In this document: positions 17,369-19,066 of the stretch, in pieces | Layout of the letters: every line of letters begins with the position of its first letter | Position numbering within the stretch: the first letter of the stretch is position 1 | Source: Hondaea fermentalgiana | Lineage: Eukaryota > Sar > Bigyra > Thraustochytrida > Thraustochytriidae | Assembly (NCBI GenBank): GCA_014084085.1 | Contig: NPFB01000197.1 | Span: forward strand, 19,737 to 38,802 | Reading direction: 5' to 3' | Length of the DNA: 19,066 bases | Program-made: the position numbers and the translations under genes | Notes under the pieces: generated by a model | Database searches by the model: none | What the model saw: only the letters and a program-made list of their open reading frames with translations | What the model was told of the DNA's origin: nothing

Positions 17369-18217
17369 TTACATCATAGCGTCGGACATGCTCACGAGCA
17401 TGATCGGGTTGCGCCAGTCGTACATGGACCCAAGAGGTTCGCCATTGGCACCAAGCTCGTCCTCAGTGAGGTCCGTACGACCGACGTTGATGCCCTGAAA
17501 GCCACGGTGAACGTGCACAAAGCCCTCGCCCATTTCAGTACGTGCATTGCCCGTTCCCGCCGCGCACGCCGGGCCGGGAACATGCGTGCAGAGCTCATTG
17601 TTCATCTCGGTACCGGCGTCCCACGCAGGCTCGTAGTACATCGCACCATTGTAAATCGGGGCTCCGTTGAGTGCCACGAAGCAATCGTTCGAGTTGACGC
17701 ACATTGCAGCAATGGTGACAAGGGGGTAATCGCTGTTCATCCGAATTTCAATGGTTCCATTAGCATTGGCGGGAACGTTCGTGCCAACGAAAGATTCCAG
17801 AACGTTGTCATCCATGCTGTACACATGCTCAAGCATGGTGGTGTTGCCAGCTTCCGCAATTGCGCCCAGACCCTCAGGGCCCGGCATACCAGGAACGAAA
17901 AGCTTGGGGGCGTAGTGATTATGGACGACGACGAGAAAGGGAGAAAAGGGTTGCATGTACGAGAGGTTGTTCACTGTCAGGTAGACTGTGCGAAAGCAAG
18001 CCTCGCGCTCCTCGTCGCGTTCAAATCCCTGCATGCATCGGCAGTGAGCAAACCTCCGGGGTCGACGCCGCTTGGCCTCGCTGTTCGCAGGGCAATCATA
18101 CCAAGCAAGCTCACGCGCTTCACCTTGAAGCAGTTCTTTTCCGGTACTTGTAGCTTGCGCGCTGTTGCACAGAAACGCGCAAATGGCGATGAGGAGAAAG
18201 CTCGTGAACTTGGTCAT
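17369..18217 (-). CDS. Secreted EGF-like/Spondin_N domain protein
   Basis: 282 aa, single exon. A signal peptide (hydrophobic 7-17, AQA before Thr23) directs secretion. Cys42, Cys59, Cys61 and Cys74 form a CPANS...CxCxxGF...C module like protist EGF/GCC2-type repeats, here with an arginine-rich stretch (RRRPRR, 50-55). Residues 76-282 match Spondin_N: YLTVNNLSYMQPFSPFLVVVH, AIAEAGNTTML, SNDCFVALNG (176-185), PAWDAGTEMNNE (197-208, with the conserved DAGTE), and GEGFVHVHRGFQGI (230-243), ending near WRNPIMLV. NLS, NTT and NGT are N-glycosylation sequons. Spondin_N domains occur in extracellular matrix and adhesion proteins and in some bacterial and protist secreted proteins; a surface or matrix role is inferred. 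There is no membrane anchor. The ATG at 18217 has A at -3. Confidence 0.9.
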   Translation of the reverse strand: MTKFTSFLLIAICAFLCNSAQATSTGKELLQGEARELAWYDCPANSEAKRRRPRRFAHCRCMQGFERDEEREACFRTVYLTVNNLSYMQPFSPFLVVVHNHYAPKLFVPGMPGPEGLGAIAEAGNTTMLEHVYSMDDNVLESFVGTNVPANANGTIEIRMNSDYPLVTIAAMCVNSNDCFVALNGAPIYNGAMYYEPAWDAGTEMNNELCTHVPGPACAAGTGNARTEMGEGFVHVHRGFQGINVGRTDLTEDELGANGEPLGSMYDWRNPIMLVSMSDAMM

Positions 18218-18240
18218 TGTTCAAAATCTCGGTGGATGTT

Positions 18241-18271
<31 letters not shown>
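18241..18271. repeat. (CTTG)n tetranucleotide tract upstream of the spondin gene
   Basis: Seven CTTG units and a partial unit; CAAG on the coding strand. The near edge is exactly 24 nt upstream of the spondin ATG, in the probable 5' leader. Confidence 0.92.
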
Positions 18272-18841
18272 CCTGGAAAGGCTTGGTGCGATTGTTTTGG
18301 TTTTGGTTCTGCTTTTGAAGTCGTCGAGTTTCGGATTTGCTCTCTGCCGTTCGCAGGTCGCGGCTCGCTGTTTGTTGTTCTTTCCCCTTCGCGATGCTTG
18401 CAAAGCTGGATGGCGTCATGAGCTACGTAAAGGCGTAAACGTTGATCATACTCTCCTTAGAGAGGCTAAGAGGTGAGGCCGATGCAAGATCGAGTACGTT
18501 TATCCGAAACGAGATTCGTTCCAGCATGCCAGGATCGCAGCGCACGTTTCGAGCCCAATCGTTAACCAGCTTGGCGGACCAGCACTCCCCGAGGTTTCGG
18601 CACCGGTCATCTTCCGTCCGCGACGATCTTCTGCTCTTGACGGTACGAACCTCTCTCGTGAACCGGCCCAGTCTCTTTTTGCCCTTGCTTCTCTCAAGAA
18701 ACCGCCATGGTCGGCAAGAGCTGCATTTCACCGTGAATGGCCCATCTGATCCCGCGCCTCCGCACCCGTGGCGATGGGCCGTGCACGGCTCATCATCGCT
18801 CACTGCCTCGGCATGCTGTCGTCCATGTCCAATTCTGATCG

Positions 18842-18932
18842 GCCGCCGTCAGTGGCGGCAGCGGGTGGTTGATTGGTGGGTGACCCCGTGACGCGCGGGA
18901 TAATGTCTTCGAGCCGCCACTGCCGGTGGCGG
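18842..18932. repeat. Two GC-rich hairpins sharing an inverted repeat
   Basis: Hairpin A: GCCGCC (18842-18847) pairs with GGCGGC (18854-18859). Hairpin B: CCGCCAC (18914-18920) pairs with GTGGCGG (18926-18932). In addition, CAGTGGCGGC (18850-18859) is the exact reverse complement of GCCGCCACTG (18913-18922), so the two arms can pair with each other. They may be a transcription-factor palindrome or a structured leader. Confidence 0.7.
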
Positions 18933-19066
18933 GACGCTCGCCCACACTCGAATGTCCCGAAAGAGGAGGATCCTGCGACTACTATTATTCCTACTATACC
19001 ACTTCTACGCTTTCGAGAGAAAGCAAGAGAATGCACGGAGTGCATGCGACAATGCACGCACACGAG

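Larger units (their letters stand above)
18218..19066. other. Upstream spacer of the spondin gene, no convincing gene
   Basis: About 850 nt. It holds the CTTG tract, GC-rich inverted repeats near 18842-18932 and otherwise unique sequence. The open frames lack an ATG at a sensible place or give Arg/Ser-rich products with no domain. It may contain the promoter of the spondin gene and of a gene beyond the right edge. Confidence 0.5.

Noticed and set aside
18423..18803. 126-codon minus-strand frame starting SDDEPC
   Set aside because: The start is GTG rather than ATG, the product is Arg/Ser-rich, and no domain is visible.
1..19066. Transposon, CRISPR array or prophage signatures
   Set aside because: No terminal inverted repeats with transposase, reverse transcriptase domains, regular spacer arrays or phage genes were seen; the repeats are all simple microsatellites.

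Overview
The window is nuclear DNA of a eukaryote, most likely a free-living heterotrophic protist. A stramenopile close to the thraustochytrids/labyrinthulomycetes is my best guess, at moderate confidence. Evidence for a eukaryote: a gene with six exons and another with two, joined by GT-AG introns of 200-414 nt; ATG starts in Kozak-like contexts; long spacers full of microsatellites; and families such as NAA15, a CLC-6/7 type chloride/proton exchanger and a GPCR-kinase-like RGS kinase. The GPCR-kinase-like gene together with an SSNA1/DIP13-like centriolar/flagellar protein argues against land plants and most fungi and for a flagellate-producing protist. The species call is inference, not read from the sequence.

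Layout, left to right. (1) 48-3536, plus: single-exon CLC-6/7-type exchanger, 1162 aa, with a large disordered insertion inside CBS1. (2) 3742-8389, minus: NAA15, the ribosome-anchoring TPR subunit of the NatA N-terminal acetyltransferase, rebuilt here as six exons (970 aa) including a 68-nt microexon. (3) 8390-9392: upstream spacer with at least five microsatellite families; a doubtful small plus-strand ORF follows at 9393-9767. (4) 9745/9943-11937, minus: a protein of 664 aa (or 669 if a predicted last intron is used) with a TIR-like N-terminal domain carrying a TWCVWEI motif and a C-terminal TPR array. (5) 12206-14784, minus: two-exon RGS + AGC kinase related to GPCR kinases, 792 aa, with about 210 extra residues between APE and the DxW aspartate and a C-terminal CaaX box. 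(6) 14785-16693: long spacer with microsatellites, including an uninterrupted (AGC)18 run. (7) 16694-17155, plus: SSNA1/DIP13-like coiled-coil protein, 153 aa. (8) 17369-18217, minus: secreted protein with an EGF-like half-module and a Spondin_N domain. (9) 18218-19066: upstream spacer with a tetranucleotide tract and two GC-rich hairpins; no convincing gene.

The genes do not form an operon or an obvious pathway. They cover endomembrane ion homeostasis (CLC), co-translational protein modification (NAA15), signalling (RGS kinase, TIR-like/TPR protein), microtubule/basal-body structure (SSNA1-like) and the cell surface (spondin protein). The TIR-like/TPR gene and the RGS kinase are same-strand neighbours 268 nt apart. 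The most interesting points are the TIR-like domain with a candidate catalytic glutamate joined to TPRs, the split activation segment of the RGS kinase, the microexon and GTACGT donors of NAA15, and identically placed tetranucleotide tracts 24 nt upstream of two unrelated start codons.
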